Source: Indioceanicola profundi
Lineage (GTDB): Bacteria > Pseudomonadota > Alphaproteobacteria > Azospirillales > Azospirillaceae
Assembly (NCBI RefSeq): GCF_003568845.1
Contig: NZ_CP030128.1
Location: forward strand, 62,001-126,000
Direction: 5' to 3'
DNA length: 64,000 bases
In this document: positions 1-10,198 of the stretch, piece after piece
How positions within the stretch are numbered: the first letter of the stretch is position 1
Layout: the number at the start of each line of letters is the position of its first letter
The notes under the pieces: generated by a model
Databases searched by the model: none
The model's input: the letters and a program-made list of their open reading frames with translations, nothing else
What the model was told of the DNA's origin: nothing
Program-made: the position numbers and the translations under genes

Positions 1-279
1 TCCTGTTCCATCGCACGCCTGCGTACGCAAGCGTACCCAGCCCAACAGGTCGGTATCTGCAATGTCGCTGCGCCGGAACCACGGCATTTCGTTCACGCCC
101 GCGCGCAGGTCCTCCCAAACGAGCCCGCGTCCGGCGCGAGCATTGTTACATCGCGTACCGGCAGGAGGCATGCAATCGCGAATGGACGGAAAGGCAAGCC
201 CGCCACCTCAGAAAGCTCGGCGTTGCCGCCGGATCAGGATGGCGGACACCGCTGACATCCATGCTCACTCCGCGGTCAG

Positions 280-426
280 CTATCTCAGCTGCGCAACGGG
301 ATCACCTGCCAGCTGGAACACGGTGGCGGTGCAAGGGTCGAGACCAACGGAACGGCATAGCGATTGGAGCGCCTCCTCGTGTTCAAGCAGCCGTCTCAGT
401 TCCTCCTTGCACGTATCTACGGCCAT
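280..426 (-). CDS. Small hypothetical protein (48 aa)
   Basis: Reading from the ATG at 426 gives a 48-residue soluble, mostly helical acidic protein with no motif I recognise. A GAGG-type ribosome site lies about 9 bases upstream. The frame could be opened further upstream, but the added residues look like non-coding sequence. It stands alone between the window edge and the response regulator cluster. Function unknown; it may be spurious. Confidence 0.3.
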   Translation of the reverse strand: MAVDTCKEELRRLLEHEEALQSLCRSVGLDPCTATVFQLAGDPVAQLR

Positions 427-685
427 GATCCTGACCTCATGGTGAAGCAAGGAAGCCAATCTAGGCGCATGTTTCGGGTGATGGTCCAGCCCCACCTAGA
501 TACGGTTGCTCACGCCATTGGCCAGGGTGACCGGACCGGCGGTTCGCAAACCGATGTGCCTAAGACCTTCCCCGCCAGGGCGCGTCGTATCTTCCCGAGC
601 CGATCGGAAACACCGCTCCCGACCAACTGTGCGCAACCAGTCCGTCGTTCCGGTTCGCTTCTCGCAGATCCAGAACATGCGCGGC

Positions 686-1144
686 TTACGGGGGCGGTGA
701 CCGGTTGCATCCGGTCCAGAACCGGGCGCTGGTCTGCATCATCCGCACCAGCCCCCGGTACTCGTTCGGCTTCACCAGGCAGGCATTGGCGCCCAGGCTG
801 TAGCAGGCCGCGATTGCCCCAGCGTCGGACACGCCGGTGAGCATGACAACGGGCAGCCTCCGTGTCCGCTGATTGCCCCGGAGGCGCTCGAGGACGTCGA
901 GACCGCTCGCACCAGGCATGTGGATGTCCATGAACATGACGGATGGCCGAAGCCGTGCGGCCGCTGTTCCAGGGTTCTCCAGCAGCGCCTCCAAGGCTTC
1001 GCGACCGGAGCGGGCGACGGACACCTTGCCGCTGAACCCAGCCTCCTCCAAGGCGCAAAGCATCAGGTCGAGATCCATGGGATCATCCTCGACCAACAGG
1101 ATGGAAGCGGGATCAGAACTGGTGGCGGTCAGGTTGGCATTCAT
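686..1144 (-). CDS. Single-domain response regulator (Rcp1-like)
   Basis: A 152-residue protein that is one receiver (REC) domain with a short tail. The acidic cluster ED-D is at residues 19-21, the phospho-acceptor is Asp73 in FMDIHMPG, and the conserved lysine is Lys125 in LVKP. The long loop before the acceptor and the MDIHMPG motif resemble cytoplasmic regulators paired with phytochrome-type kinases (Rcp1 class). There is no output domain, so it probably passes phosphate on or acts by protein contact. It starts 24 bases after the stop of the next upstream regulator, on the same strand as the hybrid kinase, so the three may form one operon. Confidence 0.9.
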   Translation of the reverse strand: MNANLTATSSDPASILLVEDDPMDLDLMLCALEEAGFSGKVSVARSGREALEALLENPGTAAARLRPSVMFMDIHMPGASGLDVLERLRGNQRTRRLPVVMLTGVSDAGAIAACYSLGANACLVKPNEYRGLVRMMQTSARFWTGCNRSPPP

Positions 1145-1168
1145 GGGTGCCGCGATCTGAACAGGCCG

Positions 1169-1564
1169 CTAATGTGCCAAGGCTCGGCCATCCATTGGCC
1201 CGAGGTTCGTCGCCTTCCAGACGGCCGCCTCGATCTGCTCCGGGGTGAAGGGCTTGGGCACTGCTGCCGAGGCGCCGACCAGAGTGGCCTCGCGCCTGCC
1301 GACCGTTCCTGACACCATGATGACCGGAATGCCGAGCGTGCTGGAAATGGCAGCCGCGGCGACCAGGCCTGAGGTCCCTTCCGCCAGCACCCCGTCCATG
1401 GTGACCAGATCCGGGCGATGCTGTCGCGCAAGCTCCAGCGCCTCAGGCCCAGTGCGGGCCATCCAGCAGACTTCATGGCCCAACTCGGCGAGCGTGTCTT
1501 CCAGCGCCATGGCGATCAGCGCCTCATCCTCCGCCACAAGGACCTTGAAGATGTTCGGTGCCAT
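1169..1564 (-). CDS. Single-domain response regulator
   Basis: A 131-residue receiver domain: acidic residues ED-E at 12-14, acceptor Asp57 in VTMDGVL, and Lys104 in PKPF. The sequence AEDEALIAMALED is typical of the stand-alone regulators that accompany HWE kinases in alphaproteobacteria. It lies between the hybrid kinase (219-base gap) and another regulator (24-base gap), all read leftward. A GAGG ribosome site is about 9 bases before the ATG. No DNA-binding or enzymatic output is present. Confidence 0.9.
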   Translation of the reverse strand: MAPNIFKVLVAEDEALIAMALEDTLAELGHEVCWMARTGPEALELARQHRPDLVTMDGVLAEGTSGLVAAAAISSTLGIPVIMVSGTVGRREATLVGASAAVPKPFTPEQIEAAVWKATNLGPMDGRALAH

Positions 1565-1783
1565 TTGGGTACCTCACAAACTTCTAATGAACGGAGCGCC
1601 AACGTGCGCCTGCCAAGGGAGTTCCGCTACGCATTGTAGGTACCGTAACGCATATTGCGTCCGGGACCAGGTTGGAAAGGTGCCGGGCAGCGAACAGGGT
1701 TTGATGTATTCTCCGGGCGGAGGCAGCAATCAGCGCGGAAGGCAGAGCAGGCTTGGGCCATCTCCGGGGTCGGGCCACCAGCT

Positions 1784-4051
1784 TCACGAACTCGGCGGCG
1801 GGCTTATCAGTGCAGCCATGGCCGCCGTGAGGGACTGCCGGGAGAACGGCTTGGCCAGGCGGGGCGCGTCTCCCCAATCCGCATCCAGCACGTCCTCATA
1901 GCCTGTGCACAGCAGGACCCGAATGCCACGGCTGCGCAGCCGCCGGGCCAGGGGCAATGACGAGCACCCGTGCATATCCACGTCCAGCACGGCGGCATCC
2001 AGCATCGGGTTCCCGGCGAGCCTTTCGGCATCGGCCAGCGTCAGGGCCGGGCCGACCACATCGCAGCCCATACCACGCAGGGCATTCTCAAGCTCCATCG
2101 CGATCAGCGCGCCATCCTCCACCACCAGGACCCGCCGCGGCAACGGCCCGCCTTGTGCGCCCGCCTCCGGTGCAATGCCTAGCCCGGACCGGAGGCACAG
2201 ATGCGTAGACGGAAGCCGGATTTCCAGCATCAGCCCCTCCGGACGCCAGTCGAACAGCAGCCGCCCGCCCAGCTGCTCCTCAATTGTGGTGCGGAGCAAG
2301 GTGGAGCCGAAACCGCGGTGCGTCGGCGGAGCCGTTGGCGGACCGCCGCTCTCTCGCCAATCCAGGACCAGGCTGCCCTGTCCGTCAATCCGCCAAGCGA
2401 GATCGAGCTGCCCGGCCTCCGTCGAGAGCGCGCCGTATTTGGCGGCATTGGTCGCAAGCTCGTGGAGGGCGAGCCCAACCGGCATGACGGCATCGGCGAC
2501 GAAGGTGACCTCAGGGCCAGAAGCCTGGACTTGGACCGGCGGAAAGAGATCGAGTTCGTCCCGGACCAGGGTGGCTAGGTCGGCACCGGTCCATTTGTCA
2601 CGGGCGAGCACGGAATGCGCACGCGCCATGGCAGCCACCCGCCCCTCGACGGCATCGGCGAACTCCTCTTTGGTTTCGGCACGCGTCAGCCGCACCAGGG
2701 ACAGAACCACCGCAAGCGTGTTCTTGGCCCGGTGGTCCACCTCCCGCATCAGCAGCCGCTCACGTTCCTCCGCCAGCTTGCGCTCGGAGATGTCCACGTC
2801 GACGCCGCGCACGACCATCGCCCGTTCGTCCGGGCCGGGTTCCGGGCGGTAGCGTGACAGAAGCCACCGCACCCTGCCGTCCGGCAGCACAGCCCGGAAC
2901 TCCAGATCGAGTGGCCGTGGATGCTCGATCAAGTCCGTCACGGCTGCAAGCGCCCTGGACTGATCATCGGGGTGCAGGCGCGATACCCAATGCATAAGAT
3001 CGAAAGTCCCGGAGGCCAGGTCCTGGCCATAGAGTTGGCAGAGGGATGCAGACCAGCGGATGGCGTCGGCCTTCACGTCCCATTCCCAGGTTCCGACTCC
3101 CGTCGCTTCCTGGGCAAGTTCCAGGCGCGCCCGGCTCTCGGCGAGCGCGGCCTCCGTTCGCTTCTGGTCCTCGACGTCGGTGCAGGTGCCGTACCAGCGG
3201 ACGATCTGTCCATCGGCATTACGCTCAGGCAGGGCGCGGCCAATGAACCAGCGGTAGCTCCCGTCGGCGGCACGCAGGCGGTACTCGATCTCATACGGCT
3301 CACCCGTTGTGTAGGCATGCCGCCAAGTCCGCTGGATGCGGTCCAGGTCCTCGGGGTGGAACAGGCCAAGCCAGCCATCGCCATCGGTGTCGCCGGGTCG
3401 GGTGCCGGTGTACGCGTACCAGCGCCTGTTGAAGTAGTCGTGGTAGCCGTCCTGCCGGGTGGACCATACGATCTGCGGCATGGAGTCCGCGAGCACCCTG
3501 AACTGTGCCGTACTGCGGCGCAGATCCTCTGCCAGGCGTTCCGCCTCTGCCACGCGTAGGCGTGCTTCCAGCAATCCCATGACATGCCGCGCCAGCACCT
3601 TGAGCGCGAAGCCCTGGTCCTCTGTGATCTCCCGAGGCTTGTAGTCCAGGACACAGAGGGTGCCGAGCGGCAATCCCTCGGGTGTCTCGAGCAATGCGCC
3701 GGCATAGAAACGAAGCCCCGGCTCTCCGGTGACCAGAGGATTGCAGGCGAAGCGCGCGTCCTTGGTGGTGTCCGGGATCACGAAAAGGCCGGGCTGGAGG
3801 ATGGCGTGCGCGCAGATCGAGACGTCCAGCGGCGTCTCCCGTACACCCAGACCCCGTTCCGACTTGAACCATTGGCGCTCCTTGGCGATCAGGTTCACCA
3901 CCGCGATAGGGACGTCGCAGATCTGGGCGGCCAAACGCGTGATGTCATCGAACGCCGCCTCGGCTGGCGTGTCGAGGATGTCGTAGCGGGCAAGCGCCGC
4001 GAGGCGGTCGGCTTCCGTCCATGTGCGGTTGGGGACTTCAGGATCGGTCAA
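1784..4051 (-). CDS. GAF-PAS-PAS-HWE hybrid histidine kinase with C-terminal receiver
   Basis: A soluble sensor kinase of about 755 residues. Order: GAF (about 20-155), PAS with the SMPQIVWSTRQDGYHDYFN stretch (about 175-300), a second PAS (about 305-430), an HWE kinase core with His440 in the DHRAKN box, HELATNAAKYG as the ATP-binding N box and a W-x-E motif (LDWRES), then a receiver whose acceptor Asp is in AVLDVDMHG. There are no membrane segments. I prefer the TTG at 4051, preceded by GAGACGAG at 9 bases; a longer frame reaches a TTG at 4165 but adds 38 residues unlike the family. Two stand-alone receivers follow in the same direction. The signal is unknown. Confidence 0.88.
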   Translation of the reverse strand: MTDPEVPNRTWTEADRLAALARYDILDTPAEAAFDDITRLAAQICDVPIAVVNLIAKERQWFKSERGLGVRETPLDVSICAHAILQPGLFVIPDTTKDARFACNPLVTGEPGLRFYAGALLETPEGLPLGTLCVLDYKPREITEDQGFALKVLARHVMGLLEARLRVAEAERLAEDLRRSTAQFRVLADSMPQIVWSTRQDGYHDYFNRRWYAYTGTRPGDTDGDGWLGLFHPEDLDRIQRTWRHAYTTGEPYEIEYRLRAADGSYRWFIGRALPERNADGQIVRWYGTCTDVEDQKRTEAALAESRARLELAQEATGVGTWEWDVKADAIRWSASLCQLYGQDLASGTFDLMHWVSRLHPDDQSRALAAVTDLIEHPRPLDLEFRAVLPDGRVRWLLSRYRPEPGPDERAMVVRGVDVDISERKLAEERERLLMREVDHRAKNTLAVVLSLVRLTRAETKEEFADAVEGRVAAMARAHSVLARDKWTGADLATLVRDELDLFPPVQVQASGPEVTFVADAVMPVGLALHELATNAAKYGALSTEAGQLDLAWRIDGQGSLVLDWRESGGPPTAPPTHRGFGSTLLRTTIEEQLGGRLLFDWRPEGLMLEIRLPSTHLCLRSGLGIAPEAGAQGGPLPRRVLVVEDGALIAMELENALRGMGCDVVGPALTLADAERLAGNPMLDAAVLDVDMHGCSSLPLARRLRSRGIRVLLCTGYEDVLDADWGDAPRLAKPFSRQSLTAAMAALISPPPSS

Positions 4052-4322
4052 TCGGCAATGCTCGTCTCGTGGCCGTAATGTTCTCAGGCTCCGTGCTCCA
4101 GAGCAGGTGCCGCCAATCTGATACGGCACATGAGCGGCATGGGTTCCCCTCAGCCTCCTGCTCAAGCGCTATTCTGGGGCAATATGGACCGCGGGCCTCG
4201 GAAGGAAATAGCCGAAGCATGGAACGCCGCGCCTGCGATGGCGCGCCGTCAGGATAGCGGAACAGCCGCGGGCTTGACGTCGACAGCTTGCCAGGGTGAT
4301 CTCCGTCCGGGGAGGCGAGTGG

Positions 4323-6314
4323 ATGGACACGTCGTGCGCTGAAGGCGGAATCATTCGGGATGTGCCCCTGCCCGAGCAGGAGCGGAAATCCAAGGTGCGC
4401 CTGCCTTACGGCTGGTCGCCCGACAGGAACCGTCTACTGCATGTCTCCGAGGTTAGTTCGGGCCTGGCGTGCCGGTGCGTCTGCCCAGGCTGCGGAACGC
4501 CGCTGGTCGCCCGGATGGGGCGGCAGCGGGCCGCCCACTTCGCCCATCACGCGCCGACCTCCTGCACGGGCGCCTACGAGACCATGCTCCACCTGCTGGC
4601 CAAGCAGGTGATCGCAGAACGCCGACTGGTGATGCTGCCGCCCGTCCAGGCAGGGCACGGCGGTGTCAAGGTGCTGAAGGCCAGGGCCAGGGAGTTCCGG
4701 CCGGACGAGGTTGTGCTGGAGCAAGGAATGGACGGCATCCGGCCGGACATCGTCGCCAGCGTCCAGGCGCCAAGTGGGACCAAGAGGCTCCTCGTCGAGG
4801 TCGCCGTCACGCATTTCTGCGGGCCCGAGAAGGTTGCGCTGATCCAGGACCGCAAGCTGGCCTGCATCGAGATCGACCTCAGCAAGCTGCCGCGGAACGC
4901 GCCCCGGGAGGAGATGGAGGCCGCCATCCTGACGACGGCCCCGCGGCACTGGATCTACAACGAGGTGGCGGCGCGCGAAAACGAGCGGCTGCGGCAGGAG
5001 GCCGAGCGGCGGGCCGAGCGCGAGGAGGCGGAGGCCGCGCGCCGGACCAGAGCGGCCGCGCAGCGGGTCGTGGCGGATTTCAGGACCAGGACGGCGATCC
5101 GGCGCTCGGGCGGAACCCGGGAGCAGCGGATGCACCTCGCGCGCTGCGCCGATGCCGGGTGGGGAGAGCACGAGGGCATTCCGGTTCTTGGTGCGCAGGC
5201 CCACATGGCCGTGCAGGACAGGGTCTGGCAGGCCGCCATCCTGGACATCTTCCTGCTCCGGAAAAGCGGCATCCGCCAGAGCAGCTTCTACCCGTCCCAG
5301 GCGCTCCGCACATTGCGCGACAGCGGGTTCCTGAAGCCGGGGGCGCCGCCCGCGTGGAAGGACGACCAGGTCACCGCAGCGGCGCGCAGCCTCGACCCGG
5401 ACTACAGGACATCGGGAGAGGTGGTCGAGGCGTATCTGGCCCACCTCGTCACACGGGGCCTGCTCATCCCGCTGCCGCATGGGGACTTCGCCACCAACGA
5501 GACGCGCGCGTCGCAAGCCCGCGCCCGTATTCGGGACGCGGAGGAGTCACGCGCCCGCGTCGCCGACCTGAAGGTCAGGGTGGAGGAACTGATCGGCATG
5601 CTGCCGCCGGGCCGGCAGTCCCGCGTGGATACCGCTCTCTGGCTCCGGACCTCCCTGCCTGGACGTCCCGAAACCCCCGCGGGGCTCGCCGCCGGCGGGG
5701 GCCTTCCCCATTCCTCGCTGATGGCCAAGCTGGATCGTCTGAAGCTTCTCCTCCGGCCCGGCACGGCCATCGAGGAGGACCTTCTTGGGCTGCCCCTGGA
5801 GTCCGAACTCGAGGCCCGCCGGCTGGAACGGGCGGCCGCAGAGGAGCGGACGCGGCTGGAGCGCGAGGAGCACCAGCGCGCTGAGGCCGCCCGCGAACGG
5901 CAGGAGGAGGAAATCCGCCGGCGCCGGCTGGTCCAGCGGGCGATCACGCAACTCGGCGAGGAAGGGGCCGCCGCGTGGCTGGCGACGCCGACCCGGCTGC
6001 TGGACGGGCAAGCCCCCGCGAATGCCACCGGCCTTGCGGACCACCATTTCATCTGGCTGGATCAGGCGCTCGACGAGGAGAGCCGGCGGCTGGGCCGCCA
6101 GGAGGCCGCGGCGGCCAGGGCCGAGGAATGGCGAGAGCGCATGCGGGAGCACGTCGCAGCCCACACCGACAGGGGCTACGCCGAATTCTGGATGCGGTCG
6201 GCCAATGCCCGGCTGGGTATGGCCCGGCCCAGCAGCGTCTGCGTCGACGAGGCCGGGTTCGCGCGGTGCAGGGAGGCTTTCGGGGCCGACGCCAGGCACC
6301 CGCGCCGGCGGTGA
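4323..6314 (+). CDS. CoiA-like zinc-ribbon/nuclease-fold protein with coiled-coil tail
   Basis: A 663-residue protein. The N-terminus carries a zinc-ribbon-like pair (C54-P-G-C57) followed by HFAHH (72-76), then a PD-(D/E)XK-like core with Asp142 (RPDIVAS) and Glu159 (LLVEVAVTHF), the arrangement of the CoiA competence family. Residues from about 215 onward are rich in Arg/Glu/Ala heptads (long coiled coil) and end in an unassigned domain of about 60 residues. The start at 4323 has GGGGAGG seven bases upstream. CoiA proteins act with recombination enzymes on incoming DNA. This copy has no com neighbours and is much longer than Gram-positive CoiA, so a plasmid or defence nuclease is equally possible. 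Confidence 0.7.
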   Translation: MDTSCAEGGIIRDVPLPEQERKSKVRLPYGWSPDRNRLLHVSEVSSGLACRCVCPGCGTPLVARMGRQRAAHFAHHAPTSCTGAYETMLHLLAKQVIAERRLVMLPPVQAGHGGVKVLKARAREFRPDEVVLEQGMDGIRPDIVASVQAPSGTKRLLVEVAVTHFCGPEKVALIQDRKLACIEIDLSKLPRNAPREEMEAAILTTAPRHWIYNEVAARENERLRQEAERRAEREEAEAARRTRAAAQRVVADFRTRTAIRRSGGTREQRMHLARCADAGWGEHEGIPVLGAQAHMAVQDRVWQAAILDIFLLRKSGIRQSSFYPSQALRTLRDSGFLKPGAPPAWKDDQVTAAARSLDPDYRTSGEVVEAYLAHLVTRGLLIPLPHGDFATNETRASQARARIRDAEESRARVADLKVRVEELIGMLPPGRQSRVDTALWLRTSLPGRPETPAGLAAGGGLPHSSLMAKLDRLKLLLRPGTAIEEDLLGLPLESELEARRLERAAAEERTRLEREEHQRAEAARERQEEEIRRRRLVQRAITQLGEEGAAAWLATPTRLLDGQAPANATGLADHHFIWLDQALDEESRRLGRQEAAAARAEEWRERMREHVAAHTDRGYAEFWMRSANARLGMARPSSVCVDEAGFARCREAFGADARHPRRR

Positions 6315-7406
6315 TTCCGGCCCCCTGATTCATTCAATAGATTCGGGGGCATTTCGGCGTTTTGGATCAATGGCTTGCAGGTTTAGTTCACTACAAATCG
6401 CGCCGAAGTTCACCACATGTCGCGCCAATGTCACAGCCCCGGCGGACGTCCCGAAATCCTTAGCGGCCCCTGTCGGCAGGTGGCTGTGGATTCCTTGGCA
6501 CTTGGCCGGCATCGATGATCCAAGGCTGCCGGACTACAACCCCCGCCAAAGTTCCTGGTGCACCGGTGCATATGACCTGCTTGCCCGGCATCGGACGCCG
6601 ATCGGCTCGGCAAGGATTGCTGCCAAGGAAACAGGAGCCTGGCTGGAGTAGGCGCGCCACCGCCGCCCCGGAACCTGCGGCGCCGTCGACCGGTTCGGGG
6701 GACTCAGGGCAGAGATGGCCTGCAGAAACCGGGCGGTAGACAAGATGGAGAGTGGAAGGGCCGGTAACCCGCTGCCATTGCCATTGGATGTCGGCGACTG
6801 TGGGGGGCAGCGCTACGGACGACCACGGGGTCGTCCGCATCTAAACCACGGCGGTGGTCCCGAAAATGATGGGCAACACCCATCAGCCCGTGAGCCAAGG
6901 CATCCTGATCATGCATCCGGGTTCAGGTTGCTCTGGATTTTGGAGCGGCTGCTCTAGGCAAATGTGGTGGAAGCGACTGCCGCGCTGCCAACTCAAGCGC
7001 CCAAGCATATCAGCGCGCGAGTTGGTTCACCGGGAACAGGAGTGATATTCGGACGATAATGTCCATCCTGCTCATGTAGAAAGCCAGGCAGCGGGACAGG
7101 ATGTCCGGTCGCCTTGAGGAGCTCATAGTCGCCGGCGCCCGCATCCAAATTCCGGTTTGAGGATGTGCTCAGGTCCCTGCCGACTGGAGCGGCATGTCTG
7201 AGGACGCCCGTCATGCAGCAGCTATGACAGGATTTCACACCTCCCTATAAACCCACTTTCGTAGACATTGGCGATGTTCTAACGTTAAAGATCGTATAGT
7301 CCGTACACGCATGCCAGTGCGGGGACCGGACCGCGTGGAATGGCCGGAGCGGCCAAGATATGCCCCATCGGCCACTGGCAGCTTCGCTGGCTGGGGAGTA
7401 GCCGCC
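6315..7406. other. Gene-free stretch of about 1.1 kb
   Basis: No open frame on either strand shows a recognisable domain, and frames longer than 100 codons here have frame-shadow composition. The only structure I see is a pair of 22-base direct repeats near 6385. The last 150 bases are more AT-rich and presumably hold the promoter of the diguanylate cyclase gene, but no convincing -35/-10 pair could be fixed. Confidence 0.5.
6385..6428 (+). repeat. Two tandem 22-base repeats
   Basis: Copies at 6385-6406 and 6407-6428 match at 18 of 22 positions and share the cores AGTTCAC and TCGCGCC. GTTCAC-type repeats spaced by about two helical turns occur at the ends of IS21-family elements and could also be plasmid iterons. 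No istA/istB or rep gene is adjacent. I read it as a possible left-over IS end. Confidence 0.5.
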
Positions 7407-9443
7407 ATGAGGACGTTTGCAGACCTTCTTGGCAGCTTGGGTATTCAGCAAGCCACGAGACTCCTAACGCGGCCAGTGCAGTTCTCCCGGCTCTCTCTTC
7501 ATGCCAGGGGTGTTGCCCTCATCCTCCTCGTCTGCGTACTCCTGGTCGGGTTGGACAGCCAGCGGACATGGAACGCCCGGACCGCGGTGATCCGCAGCAC
7601 CGAAGTGGAAACCACCAACCTCGGACGTTCCCTCGCACAGCACGTTCACGGCGTCGTCCAGAGCGCCGACACGTTGCTGCTGGGCCTCTTGGACGAGATC
7701 GAACGGGACGGGCTGTCCGAGGTGGCGATCGAAAACATGCGCGAGCGGATGCTGGCCCGTGTCGGCCAGCTGCCCAGCCTGCACGGGCTGTTCCTGTATG
7801 ATGCCGAAGGCCGCTGGCTTGCGACCTCATTTCCGGCGGCGCCGCTCGCCAGCCGGAACAACGCGGATCGGACTTACTTCCAGTACCACCGTCTGAACAG
7901 AGACCGGCGTGCATACATCGGGCCGGCCGTCCGCAGCAAAACCACCGGCGAGTGGATCTTGACGGTGTCGAGGCGGGTCGATACGGCAGACGGCGGATTC
8001 GCTGGCGTCCTCCTGGCGACCGTCTCGATCGCCTTCTTCCAGAATGCCTTCGACAGCTTCGACGTGGGCCGGCAGGGCTTGATCGTCCTCGGCCACGCCG
8101 ATGGCACCATCCTCGCTCGCAAGCCATTCAGCGAGGCTGCGATCGGGATGGACCTTTCAAAGGGACCGGTCTTCAGCGTCTACCTGCCGAATGCGCCGGT
8201 CGGCACTTACGAGTCCATCTCCCCCGTTGACGGCGTCGGGCGGATCGGCAGCTACCGGCGCGTTGAAGACTACCCGCTGGTCGTGATCGTATCCCGCTCC
8301 GTATCCGAGATGCTGGCCGATTGGGAGCGGGACGCGCTTTTTCGCCTGGCCGCGATGCTGGTCATCGCGGGCCTGATCGCTGTTCTCGGGTTCCGCCTTG
8401 TCAGCCAGGCCCGGCGCCTGAGTGAGGCCGAGGAGCAGTACCGCCTCCTTGCCGAGCATTCGGGTGACGCCATCACCAGCCTCGGCGCGGATGGCATCCG
8501 CCGTTACGCCTCGCCCGCCTATGCAGTGCTCACCGGCCTGCCCGCGGCCATGGCGGTTGGGAAGCAGTGGCAGGAGGGCGTCCATCCGGACCAGCGCGGC
8601 CATGTCGAGGCGGCGATCCAGCGAACATGGTCGGGAGCGGAGACCACGGCCACATTCCAGATCCGCCGCCATGACGGCAGCTACCTGTGGGTTGAGGCCA
8701 AGTTGCGGCTGATGCCAGACACCAAGGTCGGAACCCCGCTGCTGGTGGCGAACATACGCGACATCTCCAGGCGCAAGGCTTTGGAGGAGCGCCTCGAGGC
8801 GGCCAACAGCGAACTGCGCGTGCTGGCCAATGCTGACAAGCTGACCGGCTTGGCCAACCGACGACGGCTGGACGAAGCACTCCGGCTCGAGTGGCGGCGA
8901 ATGGCCCGCAAGGCCGAACCCTTGTCGTTCATCCTGATCGACGTGGATCACTTCAAAGCCTACAACGACCGCTACGGGCATGTGAGCGGCGATCACTGCC
9001 TCGCCAGGATCGGCGCCATCGTCGCCAAGGCGGCCCGGCGTCCGGGCGATCTGGCCGCCCGCTACGGCGGAGAGGAACTCGCCCTGCTCCTGCCCGGCAC
9101 GGACCTGGCCGGTGCGGCCGACGTGGCCGAGGGTGTGCGGGCGGCGCTGGCCCATGCCTCCATGCTGCACGAGGGAAATGGCGGGGGTATGGTCACCGCG
9201 AGCTTCGGCGTGGCGACAATGCACCCCGCGTTGAACCCGGACATGGAGATCAGCATCCACACCTTGGTCTCGGATGCCGACGGGGCCCTTTACGCCGCCA
9301 AAGCGGCAGGACGCAACCAGGTGCGCAGGGCGGCGGAAGGAGTTCCGGAGAACAGTGATGGCGGTTTGCGGGAACCGCCGCCCTCCGGTCAGCCTAAGCT
9401 TCTTCACAGCGACGAGGCACGCCAGACGCACATTTTCGATTGA
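7407..9443 (+). CDS. Membrane diguanylate cyclase (Cache-PAS-GGDEF)
   Basis: Makes cyclic di-GMP from two GTP. From the ATG at 7407 (GGAG eight bases upstream) the protein has 678 residues: a membrane helix near residues 35-50, a periplasmic double-Cache-like sensor to about 305, a second helix near 310-328, a cytoplasmic PAS (about 345-470) and a GGDEF domain. The active site is an intact GGEEL (554-558), and an RxxD inhibitory site (R-P-G-D) lies five residues before it, so product inhibition is expected. Earlier in-frame starts lack a ribosome site and add Pro/Arg-rich residues. It stands alone and probably links an extracytoplasmic ligand to motility or biofilm control. Confidence 0.92.
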   Translation: MRTFADLLGSLGIQQATRLLTRPVQFSRLSLHARGVALILLVCVLLVGLDSQRTWNARTAVIRSTEVETTNLGRSLAQHVHGVVQSADTLLLGLLDEIERDGLSEVAIENMRERMLARVGQLPSLHGLFLYDAEGRWLATSFPAAPLASRNNADRTYFQYHRLNRDRRAYIGPAVRSKTTGEWILTVSRRVDTADGGFAGVLLATVSIAFFQNAFDSFDVGRQGLIVLGHADGTILARKPFSEAAIGMDLSKGPVFSVYLPNAPVGTYESISPVDGVGRIGSYRRVEDYPLVVIVSRSVSEMLADWERDALFRLAAMLVIAGLIAVLGFRLVSQARRLSEAEEQYRLLAEHSGDAITSLGADGIRRYASPAYAVLTGLPAAMAVGKQWQEGVHPDQRGHVEAAIQRTWSGAETTATFQIRRHDGSYLWVEAKLRLMPDTKVGTPLLVANIRDISRRKALEERLEAANSELRVLANADKLTGLANRRRLDEALRLEWRRMARKAEPLSFILIDVDHFKAYNDRYGHVSGDHCLARIGAIVAKAARRPGDLAARYGGEELALLLPGTDLAGAADVAEGVRAALAHASMLHEGNGGGMVTASFGVATMHPALNPDMEISIHTLVSDADGALYAAKAAGRNQVRRAAEGVPENSDGGLREPPPSGQPKLLHSDEARQTHIFD

Positions 9444-9684
9444 CCGGTACGGTGATTTGCCTCGGCTGACGCTCAGCGTCTTTCCTAAGGGAATGGGCGG
9501 GGTTCATTTTTCCAGTGCGGTCGGCGTCTTGACGCAATCGGACCTATGCGGCCCACTCGAGGGAGCAGGTCAACACCCAGATCCAATACCCACATCCTCT
9601 TCACGCAACGCGTTATTCTGTCCGACATAGCACGCGCATGTTGGCGTGGAGACATTAGGGTCACCGGCGGGGGATTCCGGCGGA

Positions 9685-10027
9685 ATGGTGGATACGGTTC
9701 TCAACTCAGCGGACGAGGCTCACCTCGAGTCCGTCCGTTCCGCCCTGCGGACCGCCGCTGGTGCTGCTGGGCCGTTGAGCGATACGGAGCGCCAGCTGAA
9801 GGCGGTGCTGAACAACGCCACCGTGGCGATCTTCCTGATGGGCGGCCGAGGAGCTTACCGGGTTCACGCTGGACGAGGTGCTGGCGCTGGACCGGCCCCT
9901 GCACGACATCATCCACCACACGCATCCCGACGGGTGCGATTTCCCGCTCGAGGACTGCGCAATCGACCGCGCCTTTCCCGCCAACGATTGCGAGCCAGGC
10001 GAAGAGGTGTTCGTGCACCTTCGCTGA
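9685..10027 (+). pseudogene. Remnant of a PAS-domain sensor gene
   Basis: From the ATG at 9685 the first 50 codons read as the start of a PAS protein (ERQLKAVLNNATVAIFLM). The frame is then lost at about 9840, and PAS sequence resumes in another frame (EELTGFTLDEVLALDRPLH, then DIIHHTHPDG and EEVFVH) to a TGA at 10025. The segment that should join the two halves is missing, so a small deletion with frameshift removed part of the PAS core. Nothing of a kinase or other output follows. Confidence 0.75.
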
Positions 10028-10198
10028 AGAGAGCATCTCCTGTTCGGCGAACTTCGTGCGCTTTAAGGAGTCATGGCTGGCCGCGCCCGTAATCAAGGAG
10101 CCTGACCAAGCTCGCGAATAAGTATTGCGGTCACTGTCCAATATACGCTCGTATTAATACTTCGCATGTAGCCGAGCAGGCAAGTAACGTCCGCGCTT

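Noticed and set aside
4469-5884. 471-codon frame inside the CoiA-like gene
   Set aside because: Frame shadow; Ala/Gly/Arg-rich and without motifs, whereas the chosen frame has zinc and nuclease motifs and a good ribosome site.
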